Source of the DNA: Blattamonas nauphoetae
Taxonomy: Eukaryota > Preaxostyla > Oxymonadida
Assembly: GCA_033064195.1 (NCBI GenBank)
Contig: JARBJD010000011.1
Span: forward strand, 124,001-188,000
Direction: 5' to 3'
DNA: 64,000 nt
The notes under the pieces are model-generated. The model was not told the DNA's origin. It searched no databases and saw nothing but the letters and a program-made list of their open reading frames with translations. Each line of letters opens with the position of its first letter. Position 1 is the stretch's first letter. A program made the translations under genes and the position numbers. Of the stretch, positions 23,001-33,816 are shown in pieces.

Positions 23001-24417
23001 ACAGGATCGACTGGCTCTCCGTCTTTGCTCCACTTTCACTTTCATCCTACTCGATCAGTTTGAGCGTGGGGCCCTTCTCCAGTGGCAACTCGGAAAGATT
23101 GCGTGTGAATGTGCGGACACTGTGATTCGAATATTGTGTTCCTTCCTGTTCGAACTTGAAAACGAGCCAGGGCCAAGACGGATCCTCACCAGAGGACAGG
23201 ACACCTTTCCGACGGGGGAACCTTTCAGCGATGGAGAAAAGCGTCTTTGTCTGGTCTGCCTTCTCCTCCTCCTCCAAATCACGATGAAACTCGAGATGAG
23301 TATCATGGTCCAGCAGTCCCTTGTTTTTGTGTGGTCTCGGCTGATTGAGATTATGAGGAGAGCTGAACTTCAACAGGAAACTTTCAGAGCATCGCTCACA
23401 AAAGAAGAAGCATCGTCAGATCTCTCACTCCCTTCGTTCCTGACATCGGACATTGTCGAAGCTGTTCGCCATGTTGTGGCAGCAATCAATCGATCAATCG
23501 ATCAGATCATCACACCCGATCATCTTTCTTCAGTGTCTCCTGACGAAGGGGCAGAGAATCAACAACACGCGACTGCACCAGACACGCCAGGAGCGGTTGC
23601 ACTCATCTTCCAGCGGAATCCTGATTCTCAACAGAAACAGACAGAGATCAGTCAGATCAACCGATTTCTTGCCTCCCTCTCAACACCAGCCTCGACAGAA
23701 TGGCTCTCCGTTCCACCAGAACCGAACATCGCAAATTTGTACGATCCAAATGAAACGATGACAGTCCATGCGTCCAACATAGCATTTGTCGCTGCCGATC
23801 CAGCCAGCCAGGTTTCAAGCCCAAATCTACCTCTTCCCGAAAATGATATTGTTATCAGTGGGAATGACGAGTCACTTCTTTCGGATCCAGAAGACACCTC
23901 GCCAAAACCAAAAAGAAAAACCAAAAAGGGATCAACACCACAAATCAAAGCCACATCGTCAAACAGGCTGAAGACAGATGTGAACGAGATGGGGATAACC
24001 GGTTTTGGTCGGATTCAACTTCAGTCTCCAGACAACCCTCAACAGCCGCGAGGAAGGAAGCAGAAGACAGGAACAGACAACGACAGCCAAATCACGTGGG
24101 CTTCCTTCCCACCTCCGCCATCATCGATGTCAGCACCGAAGCACCATCTCCCCCAAACAAATCATCCGTTGCCTTCGAGCACCCCTCTTTCTTCTCCAGC
24201 GTTTCCTCCCCCGCTCTTCACAGAAAATATTCCACCATCGCCGTCGACCTTGTTCACCATGCCAATCACCTCACCTTTTACAGCGTCTCCTTCTGCACCA
24301 TTCGTCGGAACTAATCATCTTCCGGATTATCTTTTCGACAATCCTCATTTTACTCCTCATTTTGCATTTTCAGATGATTTCGGAGCTTTCGACTCAACCT
24401 CTCAATTCTTCTTTTGA
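20006..24417 (+). CDS. Fungal-type Zn2Cys6 zinc-cluster transcription factor (four exons)
   Basis: Exons are 20006-20055, 20098-20115, 20189-20277 and 20309-24417, with introns of 42, 73 and 31 nt. The sum of 4266 nt gives 1421 residues. Splicing the first three exons rebuilds a textbook binuclear zinc cluster: C11-x2-C14-x6-C21-x5-C27-x2-C30-x6-C37 (ACDQCRQRKCRC, then PCAQCIKARRTC), followed by a basic linker (KRRGRQQNK). In the known family this domain binds CGG-type DNA sites through the two-zinc cluster. The long middle (about residues 60-1000) is helical and could correspond to the fungal middle-homology region (not proven). The C-terminal 300 residues are Pro/Ser-rich with a Lys-rich patch (PKPKRKTKKG) that could be a nuclear signal. 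The 18-nt second exon is notable. The start ATG lies 42 nt before the first cysteine codon. Confidence 0.82.
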
Positions 24418-24565
24418 ATCAGACTGAGATACGATTTTCTCCTTTTTTACTTCGAATGTAGTATTTTGTTGGTTATTTTTTTACATTGTATGCATTTTTC
24501 AGAATGTTCTCATTTCACGATGTTGATCTCGTAATTCTTTTTTCTGACAAGATTCTCACAAACAA

Positions 24566-27409
24566 ATGTATACAGAAAAATCCTCACAACCGGGATTCCA
24601 TGCCGTATCGAGCATGTTGATGTTTGGAGAACAACAACAGGAATCAAATATTACCAGATTCATCATTGCCTCAAATCGACTGCCAATCACCTTTGAGCGG
24701 AACGTAGACTATGATCCCTCAAAGCCTGACAGTGGTGAGAAGTGGCACTTCAAAGAAAGCTCAGGAGGTCTGATTGCAGGAGTCAAAGGCATCACCATCC
24801 CATACACATGGATTGGTTGGCTCGGACAAGGATCTGGCTCCCTGTCTGACGAAGAAAAAATTGAGCTCACTAAAGCTGTGAAGCAGAAGTTTGGATACAC
24901 ACCTGTCTTTATTCCTGATGATATTGCGAATCTCTACTACAACGTCTTCTCGAATCAAGTCCTCTGGCCAATCTCACACTACCTGCAATTCACCCAATCT
25001 GCACAAAATGGCACATCATGGGATGCATATTGTCAGGCAAACCGAGCATTTGCTGATGCAATTTCAGCAGTTTACGAAGAAGGCGACGCTGTTTGGGTTC
25101 ATGACTACCAACTGTACATGGTACCTCATTATCTCCGTCAACAATCCTCAACAGTTCCCATTGGATTCTTTTTACACATTCCTTTCCCATCGTCTGAGTT
25201 GTTCAGAACTCTTCCACAGAGATATCAACTCATCGATTCGTTACTCGATTGTAACCTTGTCGGGTTCCATACCCATGATTATCGTCAACATTTTGTTTCA
25301 ACTGCACAAAGAATCATCCTTGATGCCCGTGCTGAGGGAGAGAGCATCATCAGTCGTGGACGTCAGACATCGTGTCAAGCTGTTCCGATTGGCATTGACC
25401 CAACAGTATGGAATGCTCATCTCGAAAATCCGACCGTTCAAAAGCTGATTGAGAAACTCAAACATGATTTTGCTGGAGTCAAACTTGTCATTGGATGTGA
25501 CCGCGTCGATTACACGAAAGGTCTTCCACTTAAAATCAAAATCATCGACCAGCTGCTCACAACCCACAAAGAACTTCACGGCAAATTTGTTCTTTTCCAG
25601 ATCGGGATTCCATCTCGTATGGATGTGAAAGAGTATCAGGAACTCACAGACGAACTCCACAAGCTCATTGGTGAGGTCAACGGCAAGTTCGGAACGATTG
25701 ATTGGACTCCAATCCATTATATTGGTCGCCCCGTCAAACAAGACGAATTAGCTGCGTATTATGCTGTTTCTGACGCTTGTCTGGTGACGTCAGTCCGTGA
25801 CGGTATGAATCTGGTTGCCCTTGAATATGTCTGCTGCCAGAAAGACCATCATGGTGCCCTCGTCCTTTCTGAATTCGCCGGAGCCAGATTCCTGCTGTCT
25901 GGCTCATATACCATCAACCCGTTCGACATTGAGAACTCTGCTGAGACGCTGAACCTTGCTCTGTCGGAGGTGGGTAAGAAAGCAAGTGAGAAGCACCTGA
26001 ACAATTACAAAATTGTGACGTTAACCAACACTGCAGAAGAATGGGGGCTCCGCTTCGCTCAGCTCCTGCTTGACTCTATCAAAGACAGTTTCTTCCATCT
26101 GAACGAAACCGACAAGCTCGGAAAGGACGAACTGATCCGCGCGTTCAGAAATTGCGATGGGCCGCGCATCTTCTTCCTCGACTACGACGGCACACTCACA
26201 AAGATTGTGAACGACCCGATGAAGGCCAAGCCCACACAGCAGATTAAGAACATCCTTCGGAACTTGGCTTCGCTCCCTCGAACCACTGTCTTCATCGTGT
26301 CCGGCCGAGATCGTCGAACTCTCGACGAGTGGTTCGGAGATCTTCCGATCGGACTGGTCGGAGAGCATGGGATGTGTGTGAAGTATTGCACGAGGAAGTC
26401 AGACGATGTGTCAGAAGGTCAGTCTCCATTTGAGAAAGGCGCAAAGGAAGTCCATGAAGTCACGGATGACATGTACGAACCGATCAAACTCATCAGCGAT
26501 GATGAAGTGACCAAGACAGATTGGGAGCCTCTGATTGACGTGATTGATCTGAGCTGGATGGACACTATCAAACAAATCGTTCAAGACTATCACACCCACA
26601 CGCCTGGCTCACTCGTCGAAGAGAAGCCGACATCGGTCGCATTCCACTTCCGAAATTCTGATCCGACGTTCGGAGAGAAGCAGGCGATCGAGCTGAAATC
26701 GATTCTGATTGGAAAGGCAGCCAGCATGCCGATTGAGGTGATGACCGGGCATTTCGTTGTGGAGGTGCGGATGAAGGGCGTGAACAAAGGAGCCATGCTC
26801 CGCAAGATTCTCCACCGCTACAGCTCAGAACACACTGGTGACTCGAAGCCATTCGTCATCACTCCAGTCCTCTCCACCCAGTCGCATCTCTCTTCCGAGA
26901 CTCCCCCTCTCGGTGGCCGCACAAATTCATCGCAGAACATGGGACCGCTCATCGATTCCCTCGACGAGATGATGGTTCCTTCGGATATCCCTCCAACGTT
27001 GGACGGGGTCCACCCTCCGACCTCGCCAACTGGACGAGTGATCAGAACTTCGTCGTCCGGTGACTTTCTCCACAAGTCTCTCTCCTTTGCCAATCAGCTG
27101 GAAGACCTCCACCCGTTCATCTTCTGCGCTGGAGATGATGTCACCGATGAAGACATGTTCCACGTGGTTGGTCAGATCCCGCAGTCTCTCACAATCCATA
27201 TCGGAACTCAGTCTTCCCAAGCGAAGAAAAATCTCTTGTCACCTTACAAGCTTCTTCTCTCGTTGGCGAACCTCATCCACAACTTGGCCGGATCCTCGTC
27301 CAATTTGTTGGATATGAACCAGGCAAGGAATGTCACACAGGAAACGCATTCGCCAACTCCTGACAGTGTCTTCATTGCTCCCCAGCCGATTACCGTTGAT
27401 CGGAAATAA
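24566..27409 (+). CDS. Bifunctional trehalose-6-phosphate synthase/phosphatase
   Basis: An intronless frame of 947 residues beginning 148 bp after the zinc-cluster gene. The N-terminal GT20 glucosyltransferase domain (about 30-510) makes trehalose-6-phosphate from UDP-glucose and glucose-6-phosphate. It shows ASNRLPI, WVHDYQLYMVPHYLR, CDRVDYTKGLPLK (phosphate-binding Arg and Lys) and VRDGMNLVALEYV. The C-terminal HAD-type phosphatase domain (about 530-890) shows the nucleophile motif FLDYDGTL near residue 537, VSGRDRRTLDEWF, GEHGM and GDDVTDEDMF near 857, so both domains look active. An insertion of about 65 residues rich in Ser/Pro/Thr (about 770-835) splits the phosphatase before its last acidic motif. 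Plant and invertebrate class II proteins share this fusion. Location is probably cytosolic, as no signal peptide is seen. Confidence 0.93.
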   Translation: MYTEKSSQPGFHAVSSMLMFGEQQQESNITRFIIASNRLPITFERNVDYDPSKPDSGEKWHFKESSGGLIAGVKGITIPYTWIGWLGQGSGSLSDEEKIELTKAVKQKFGYTPVFIPDDIANLYYNVFSNQVLWPISHYLQFTQSAQNGTSWDAYCQANRAFADAISAVYEEGDAVWVHDYQLYMVPHYLRQQSSTVPIGFFLHIPFPSSELFRTLPQRYQLIDSLLDCNLVGFHTHDYRQHFVSTAQRIILDARAEGESIISRGRQTSCQAVPIGIDPTVWNAHLENPTVQKLIEKLKHDFAGVKLVIGCDRVDYTKGLPLKIKIIDQLLTTHKELHGKFVLFQIGIPSRMDVKEYQELTDELHKLIGEVNGKFGTIDWTPIHYIGRPVKQDELAAYYAVSDACLVTSVRDGMNLVALEYVCCQKDHHGALVLSEFAGARFLLSGSYTINPFDIENSAETLNLALSEVGKKASEKHLNNYKIVTLTNTAEEWGLRFAQLLLDSIKDSFFHLNETDKLGKDELIRAFRNCDGPRIFFLDYDGTLTKIVNDPMKAKPTQQIKNILRNLASLPRTTVFIVSGRDRRTLDEWFGDLPIGLVGEHGMCVKYCTRKSDDVSEGQSPFEKGAKEVHEVTDDMYEPIKLISDDEVTKTDWEPLIDVIDLSWMDTIKQIVQDYHTHTPGSLVEEKPTSVAFHFRNSDPTFGEKQAIELKSILIGKAASMPIEVMTGHFVVEVRMKGVNKGAMLRKILHRYSSEHTGDSKPFVITPVLSTQSHLSSETPPLGGRTNSSQNMGPLIDSLDEMMVPSDIPPTLDGVHPPTSPTGRVIRTSSSGDFLHKSLSFANQLEDLHPFIFCAGDDVTDEDMFHVVGQIPQSLTIHIGTQSSQAKKNLLSPYKLLLSLANLIHNLAGSSSNLLDMNQARNVTQETHSPTPDSVFIAPQPITVDRK

Positions 27410-27634
27410 ACACTCATAGTACTCTCCTTACCCTTTCTTCTTCAGACCACCCCATATTATCAGTTGCGTTTGACTGTTTCCACAAACGTCTGGTCGACGA
27501 ACCGGATTAACATTGTCTTTCTCGGGCAGATTTGCATGTGTCTGGTGAAATCAGATGAAGAGAGTGTGAAATGTTCTGAAGAAAGACGAGAAAAAAGAAA
27601 TCGGGTGAGTTTGAGGAGGATATCATTCAATTCA

Positions 27635-30600
27635 TTATTTCGTATATTCTCCTTGCATTGCCAAACCCAAGTATTCCAGTTGTTTCATCAGAGAATCTCT
27701 TGATTTGCCTAGAGCAAATGCGATCCTATCCTGGACCTGATGATCCAATTGGAAGAAATAGAGCAGAAGATCTCCATCAACAATATCTCGACTTGCTCTG
27801 TGTCTTCCTCTGTATGTGAGAGGATTGACACCACACAGTGTGGAATATCCATGTTCAGGATCCGTCGATGGATCATCGAGAGCATTGGAATTCGTGCAAA
27901 GTGCACGCCTGATCAAGAACTCCATCAAAAACATCTCGTTGACATCTCTGTCGCTTGCCAAGACAAAGAAAGCGCCGATGGCTCCGAATTCTGTTCCATA
28001 ATACACGGCGGTTGAAAACTCCGGGTCTCGTTTGTCAGCGTTGTATGAACTGCGATTTTTGGAATCACTGATTGGCGGTTTGTCCTGCTTGTCGAAAGCT
28101 GTGATCTGCTCCCCGACGAAGAAGGACGAAACACAATTCATGGTGGGGAGAGCACGCGCTGGCGGATTGTGTTGATGTGCGAGATAGTCAAGTGTGACTT
28201 TTGGGTCGGCTTTCTGCTCTGTGGATGCAGTGTCGGTATCCATCTGTTTCGCACGTCTTTGTTCCTTCTCTGAGATCAACGATACGATCCTTCGCTTCGC
28301 CTTTGTTCTCTCTCGAATATCCTCCTGGTGGCTTACATCCCACAAATCAAACTCCTCTCGTCGGAGCCCTCGATCTCCAATGGCTGTCGTCTCGTCCTTT
28401 GCTTTCCGATAGACATTGAAAGTGCCAAACTTGTCGGCGGTGGCGATGGTGGCGAAATCTAGCACGATCATCTGCTGGACTTCTGTCTCAGTTGTGACTT
28501 GTGCATCCGTTTCCATTCGCTCGCCGCGTTGAGTTTTGAATCCTGCATTGAGAGTGATTGTGGAGAATGGTTGCACGTGGGGATGTGGAGAAATGTGTGA
28601 CGTGGAGATTGCGATTCTGTTCGACGATGTGGCGATGCAGGAGATGGGTGTGATTGTGTGTGTCGGTGGAAGACACAGCTGCAGTTTACTCGTCGGAATG
28701 AAGGGTGGGAGTGGGAACGGCGATTGTTTCCTGAACTGCATGAAACGAATCAGCGAGAGATCCCCGTGTGGGAACGGAATAGTGACGCCTCGTTGTGCGT
28801 ACGGGAACACCATACCCTCATTCAGATAAATAGGCATCAGCATTCGCGAGGCTGGAAGAGGCTTCTCACTGTTCGGAGAATCCAGACCAGATGTCTCCAG
28901 AGTGGAGTAGATCCTCCGATCGTATGTCGTCAGGTGATACACAGGCTGTGATGTCTGGAGAGGTATGTATTGATGTCTGGGTGATTTCTGTCTGTCGATG
29001 ACTGTGGCCTCCACGAAATAGGACGAGCCGGTGTCGGTGATCTTTTGGTACGAATAAACCAAATGCATGGGCAAAGACCGTTCTTTCTCATAAAATAAAT
29101 GAAGAGTGGCTGACAAGAAACGGTTTGGAGGACTCAGCTGCAAGATTCGGTCCATATTTGCCAGCTCACGATTCGACATCAGATGTTTTGAACTTGCGTC
29201 TATTTCAAACTGGAAGGGAGAGAGAGGAGTGAGTGTGTTCGCAATGTTAATCAGTAGTACATTCACTCTCGGGCACTGTGGCTGCAGAGGTGGAGCCAGG
29301 ATATCCATCTTGCTCGTTTTCTTGTGACTCTCAGAGAGCACCACGATGAAGGAGGAAGTGTCGATGGTTCGGTTAAGTTGAACGATATGATCATTGTGGC
29401 ATCGTGATGCCGTGACATACGTTGAGTTCATAAGATGGGCCTGCGTTGACATCGCTCGAGGATTAACCAGCTGTTTCTGATAAACAGACAAACCCCCAAC
29501 AATTCTGTTCCACTTGATCGTTGGATTGATGGTCAAGAGCATCATCACACAATGGATGGTGGCATTCGCCTCGGGTGTCTCGTTCGGAACCGTGACGGTT
29601 CCTATTCCGATCAATGATTCAGTCAGGAGTGAGGGAGGCAGTCGAGGAAGGCTGATGACACGTGAGATGTTTAGTTTACTGCCTGGCGGGACAGAGAACT
29701 GTGGATTCACACCAATTGAGTTGTAATGAACAAGATGCTGAGAAGACACTGCCACAAGCTCGTTGGTTTTGAGGAACTCGTTCTCATCTTGGTAGCACAT
29801 CCACATATGGTTCTGCCCTCCCTGATCCACATTGGAATGGATGACGAGAGCAGGTTTGTTGTTGTGCAGAATTTTGGAGAAGTAGAGCTCACTCTGGCTG
29901 CCTTGCGGAGTTCCGAGAGTGAGAGTGTGGGATGGTCCAAGTGATTTGCTGCCTTCTGGGACGATGAACCGTGCGATTTGTGATGTGTTGAATCCGACAA
30001 AGATGTGATAGTCAACCCTCATGAATCTCTGCGCGAGACGACTTGAGCTCCCTGGGCTGTCTGAGTGAGCAGATGTGAATCTTCCGCGTGCGTTGCCCAA
30101 GTAATTGAAGAAGTTTTTTGGGAGTTCTCTGTTGGCCTCCAGGTCCATCCACGATTGCTCGTCGTCTCCGTGGAGGGAGTATGAGATGACAGGGAGGATT
30201 GCGATGGCTGTGCATGCCTTGATTAGTTTCCGAGTGTTGTCGGAATGATCGGCTTCTGACGGGATCAGGTTCATGAGATGGATGTTGGATTCCTCACTCA
30301 GAAGCATGAACTTCGAGCGGAATGTCGACCTTGGGTTTTTGAGGATGTTTGCGTAGGCACGATTCACTCGAGGCTGACTTGCTCCGAAAGAGTCGAGACT
30401 GATCTCCCCATCGCCATTGATCGGAGGCGAGAACTCCATCATTGTGATCTTCGCAGCTATTTTGGTGGGTGGTGATTTTTCAAATTGAATCTGTCCATCG
30501 TCTTTCCGATTACAATAAAAATAATGGAAATCCCCGCCACTACACAGTGCGATCTGATCAAGAGCAACCGCACACACATCTATTGGGACATGAGTCTCCC

Positions 30601-32764
30601 AGCGTTGAACTGTGACCCACCGAAACTTGCCTGATCCGTCGTTTGTGGGGTTGCGGCGATAATACGTCCACGATTGGCGGGTGATAACAACCAGGCCATC
30701 GTCAGACGTGTGACCGACTGCCATGACGGGGATGCTTTTCTGAAATTCTGGAAGATTGTTGAGGATCAGATCTGGAGAAGGATGGAGTGGGTCGACTTTT
30801 TGAGATGGGATTGGTGAGATCATCGTCGAGAGAGGAACAAAGTCGTTGAGATTGCCCAATTGACAATATAGAAATGAGTTCGCATATCGTGAAATTGGGT
30901 TAAAATCATCTGTGCGTGAGATGGGATCAAGGCTAACATCGACGTGAAAGATGAAGTCTTGTTTGGTTCCTCGAGGATACTTTGGGGTGATTTTCAGAGG
31001 ATACAAGATTGACTGTGAGGTGGCGATGGCGTGCGAATAGTACGTCACGTTGGAAGCAGAGAGCGGCGATGAAGTGGTATGAGGAAGGAACTCGTTTGGA
31101 GTTGTTGGGGAGGCGCGAGGGTCATGATTGTGGACGGCCAGAAAACGGGGATGGTAGAGTGACGTTTGTTCTCCAAACATTGGCAGAACTTTCGTCGCTG
31201 CCTGAGCCGTTCGAGAGAGTTTGAATGGGCCCTTGAGCAGCTGATGGATTGGGCCATAATGTTGGAGCAGTTGTTGAATGTGAAGGACATAGATGCCCGC
31301 GTCGGATGGGTTTGAGATGGATTGAGAAGACTGGTTTAGTGTGTTTTGAGACGAGGCGTTGAACAACTGCTGCGATTGAGCTGTGATGTTCGAATCCATC
31401 TTCTGAACAAGCTGACCACTGAAATGGTGTCCATCTTCGCATGCAAAAAAGACACGGAGATTTCGTGCTGCCATGCAAGTGAGGTGAGGTGTCACTGGAT
31501 ATCTGCTGTCGCCTGACGGAAGACGAAGAATGCAATGAACAAGTTTTGTCGTCATCATTGGTGAATGAATCTGAGACGGTGTATTTTCATCTTCCGCTTT
31601 GCCTGTTTGTGACGTAATGACAGAAAAAACGAGCAGTCTAGAGTCACTCGTTGAAAGGATGATTGGTGATTCAGATGTATCTGGAGGATATCTCTTTCGG
31701 ATGAGAACCGCAGCTGAATGGAGAATTTTATGGGGCGGTGGAATGTTCTCTGGATAGTTTGTTGTTGTGAAGTTCGTTTGGAGAAGTGCTTCCTGTGTCT
31801 GTCTGTCAAGTGTGATAAACGTTTCATCACAACAAGCACCATGATAATGAACAATACATTCATCTTGGCAAACGAAAAACCCTTTTACCGGACTTTGAGG
31901 ACTTCCATCCAGAGAGAAAATGTGGCTGGCTGAACCGTCGATAGTGAATCGAAATATCGATGGGTCGCCAGAAAATCGTTCGTAGCCAGAATCTGTTGGA
32001 TGAAAAGGAAGGTGGACGTATAGAAGATTTTTCGTAACGAGGAGTGAATCAAATGAACGAACTTCTTCAAGGAGAATGAAGAGACATCCGGTTTGGAACT
32101 GTGAAACAGATATCATTGCAAGAATACGAGGAATTGCAGTCGATGACGTTGGATCTGTTGCATTGATGAGTGTGGCTTCGAGATTATTTGGTGTGAAAAA
32201 AGAGAACTGTGATTCTTTTTCCTCGCGAGGGGGATGTTTTCCAAAAGAAAGGAAGAGGAAGTACGAATGACCTTGTGGTGAAGTAATGAGGGTTGAGGAA
32301 GTGTGAGGTGAAACTGCTGATGGCGAACGAAATGATTCATTGTTGGTGGATGAGAATTGTGGAAATCCCTGAGAGAAAATGAATGGTCGTATCAAATCCA
32401 AATCGAGAGCCTTCACTAAAATGAATCTATTGACTAGATGGTTGTATTCAACAAGTGTGATTGAGGGAGCATCCGAGAAAAGGAGTAAAGAAGTTCTTTG
32501 CTGTCCTATGAAATTAAAGGAGAACCATTGATTGAAAATGGAAGAGTTGATACCAGGGCATGTTATAGTCTCCATTTTTTTCACGATTGAAAAGATAGGG
32601 GTGGAACAAATGAGAGTGAGCATTTCGTCCTCAGTCGGTCGGTACAATTCCAGGAATCGAGAGCGACAAACAGCAAGTTCAGATCTACCACAACAACTAA
32701 ATAACCCCCACTTCGCATCTGTGATTGCACTTGGTTTTACGAGAGTCAGATGCAGGAAATTCAT
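27635..32764 (-). CDS. SF3B3: Splicing factor 3b subunit 3 (SF3B3/SAP130/Rse1)-like
   Basis: A single frame of 1709 residues, well above the usual 1200 or so. The start at 32764 gives MNFLHLTLVKPSAI, aligning with the usual MFLYNLTLQRATGI; the ORF upstream of that codon begins only with TTG. Family marks include ELAVCRSRFLELYRP near residue 30, a blade ending GFFVCQDECIVHYHG, and a C-terminal CPSF-A-type region with VYYGTEFGAIGAFF, YRGRHRASRDIVDGDLL and a final helix QDRIAFALGKSRDSLMKQL. SF3B3 is the three-propeller scaffold of the SF3b complex in U2 snRNP, which recognises the branch point. CPSF160 and DDB1 are distant relatives, but the IVDGDL block and C-terminus match SF3B3 best. Extra length is spread as low-complexity insertions. 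The gene lies 111 bp downstream of the unknown four-exon gene on the same strand. Confidence 0.8.
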   Translation of the reverse strand: MNFLHLTLVKPSAITDAKWGLFSCCGRSELAVCRSRFLELYRPTEDEMLTLICSTPIFSIVKKMETITCPGINSSIFNQWFSFNFIGQQRTSLLLFSDAPSITLVEYNHLVNRFILVKALDLDLIRPFIFSQGFPQFSSTNNESFRSPSAVSPHTSSTLITSPQGHSYFLFLSFGKHPPREEKESQFSFFTPNNLEATLINATDPTSSTAIPRILAMISVSQFQTGCLFILLEEVRSFDSLLVTKNLLYVHLPFHPTDSGYERFSGDPSIFRFTIDGSASHIFSLDGSPQSPVKGFFVCQDECIVHYHGACCDETFITLDRQTQEALLQTNFTTTNYPENIPPPHKILHSAAVLIRKRYPPDTSESPIILSTSDSRLLVFSVITSQTGKAEDENTPSQIHSPMMTTKLVHCILRLPSGDSRYPVTPHLTCMAARNLRVFFACEDGHHFSGQLVQKMDSNITAQSQQLFNASSQNTLNQSSQSISNPSDAGIYVLHIQQLLQHYGPIHQLLKGPFKLSRTAQAATKVLPMFGEQTSLYHPRFLAVHNHDPRASPTTPNEFLPHTTSSPLSASNVTYYSHAIATSQSILYPLKITPKYPRGTKQDFIFHVDVSLDPISRTDDFNPISRYANSFLYCQLGNLNDFVPLSTMISPIPSQKVDPLHPSPDLILNNLPEFQKSIPVMAVGHTSDDGLVVITRQSWTYYRRNPTNDGSGKFRWVTVQRWETHVPIDVCAVALDQIALCSGGDFHYFYCNRKDDGQIQFEKSPPTKIAAKITMMEFSPPINGDGEISLDSFGASQPRVNRAYANILKNPRSTFRSKFMLLSEESNIHLMNLIPSEADHSDNTRKLIKACTAIAILPVISYSLHGDDEQSWMDLEANRELPKNFFNYLGNARGRFTSAHSDSPGSSSRLAQRFMRVDYHIFVGFNTSQIARFIVPEGSKSLGPSHTLTLGTPQGSQSELYFSKILHNNKPALVIHSNVDQGGQNHMWMCYQDENEFLKTNELVAVSSQHLVHYNSIGVNPQFSVPPGSKLNISRVISLPRLPPSLLTESLIGIGTVTVPNETPEANATIHCVMMLLTINPTIKWNRIVGGLSVYQKQLVNPRAMSTQAHLMNSTYVTASRCHNDHIVQLNRTIDTSSFIVVLSESHKKTSKMDILAPPLQPQCPRVNVLLINIANTLTPLSPFQFEIDASSKHLMSNRELANMDRILQLSPPNRFLSATLHLFYEKERSLPMHLVYSYQKITDTGSSYFVEATVIDRQKSPRHQYIPLQTSQPVYHLTTYDRRIYSTLETSGLDSPNSEKPLPASRMLMPIYLNEGMVFPYAQRGVTIPFPHGDLSLIRFMQFRKQSPFPLPPFIPTSKLQLCLPPTHTITPISCIATSSNRIAISTSHISPHPHVQPFSTITLNAGFKTQRGERMETDAQVTTETEVQQMIVLDFATIATADKFGTFNVYRKAKDETTAIGDRGLRREEFDLWDVSHQEDIRERTKAKRRIVSLISEKEQRRAKQMDTDTASTEQKADPKVTLDYLAHQHNPPARALPTMNCVSSFFVGEQITAFDKQDKPPISDSKNRSSYNADKRDPEFSTAVYYGTEFGAIGAFFVLASDRDVNEMFLMEFLIRRALCTNSNALDDPSTDPEHGYSTLCGVNPLTYRGRHRASRDIVDGDLLLYFFQLDHQVQDRIAFALGKSRDSLMKQLEYLGLAMQGEYTK

Positions 32765-32875
32765 CAATTATGGTAAGTTCCACAATTCTCCTCATGGTAC
32801 TCGAAGAATGTTGCAAAATACATGTAATTCAACAGAAACTCTATCCCCAAAGTATATTCATGAAAGAATATGAAA

Positions 32876-33666
32876 TTAGTGTCTTGAGAAGTGAGGACAA
32901 GGCAAATCAAAAAAAGTGAATTGAGCCACAATAATCATTCTGAGCTGTTGTTGGAGCAAAGTCAAACAAGAGAACTGACTGACGGTGTTGAGCGAAATCT
33001 TTAAGAGACGAGGCAATCTTGATGTTTGGTGGACAGTGAGCGCATCCACGATGTTTTTCAGGAATGTCTTGGTTTCTGAGTCTTTGTCGACGTCAGAAAG
33101 GTAGAAAGAAGGAAGATAATGTTCTGGTGATGTCTGAGCAAGAAATGAGGATCGGGAATATCGAGAACTTCGTTGGTCTGTTCTCTCCTCGATTTCATGA
33201 TTTGTTTGACTGGTGCGAGGATGTGGCGTTGGCTCTGCTTAATTCTCTTCTGGGGAGTCTCGAATCTTTCTCTCTGGTGACTGGGTGGTTTTGGTCGGAA
33301 AAATCTGGACAGAGAGAGATGATAGGAACGGAGATGAAAAGAATGAAAAGGAATGGACTATGGTGAAAAAAGAATGTAAGATCGACATCATGAGGAGGAG
33401 AAATGATGAATATTCTTCTTCTCATTTGATTGACGCAAATCTGCAACTGTTTTTTCTTGGCTACATCTTGAACCTCAGAGCATCCTGATTGCCTCGAAAA
33501 GGCGATCATAACCATCAAGCTTTCGAAAAGCAGCCGACAACAGATGAATACAATTCCATACTGTCTGACAGGACTTCATTCCTCTCTCCATCTCATTCTT
33601 TCCGTCCACCACCCCCAGAAAGTATATCTGCCCTTCCTCCATAACTGGCGTCGTCTTCGGACTCAT
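32876..33666 (-). CDS. Unknown protein, four exons with 28-35 nt introns
   Basis: Rebuilt from GT-AG borders on the minus strand: exons 33666-33513, 33484-33387, 33357-33169 and 33133-32876; introns 28, 29 and 35 nt. The spliced length of 699 nt closes exactly on TAA and gives 232 residues. The protein starts MSPKTTPVMEEGQIYFLGVV and ends with a hydrophobic helix-rich part (FLKNIVDALTV, LLKISLNTVSQFSCLTLL). I do not recognise a family. The N-terminal strand-rich start (IYFLGVVDG) is reminiscent of longin-like folds, but that is a guess. Support for the structure is frame closure over three independent introns; no homology is available. Confidence 0.5.
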
Positions 33667-33816
33667 GATGAGGCTTGAGAAGAAGAAGACAAGCTGTTAG
33701 AGATAATCGAAAAGTTGTTCCGGAGTTTCATCTCAGTTGGATTGGGTGGATCTATCAACATAAAGACAGTTGTGAATTTCTCTTTAAAACCTCAAAAAAA
33801 TGACGGTTTTTGCTGT

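Noticed and set aside
27464-27703. Small plus-strand frame after the trehalose gene
   Set aside because: Overlaps the conserved C-terminus of SF3B3 and has no protein-like features.
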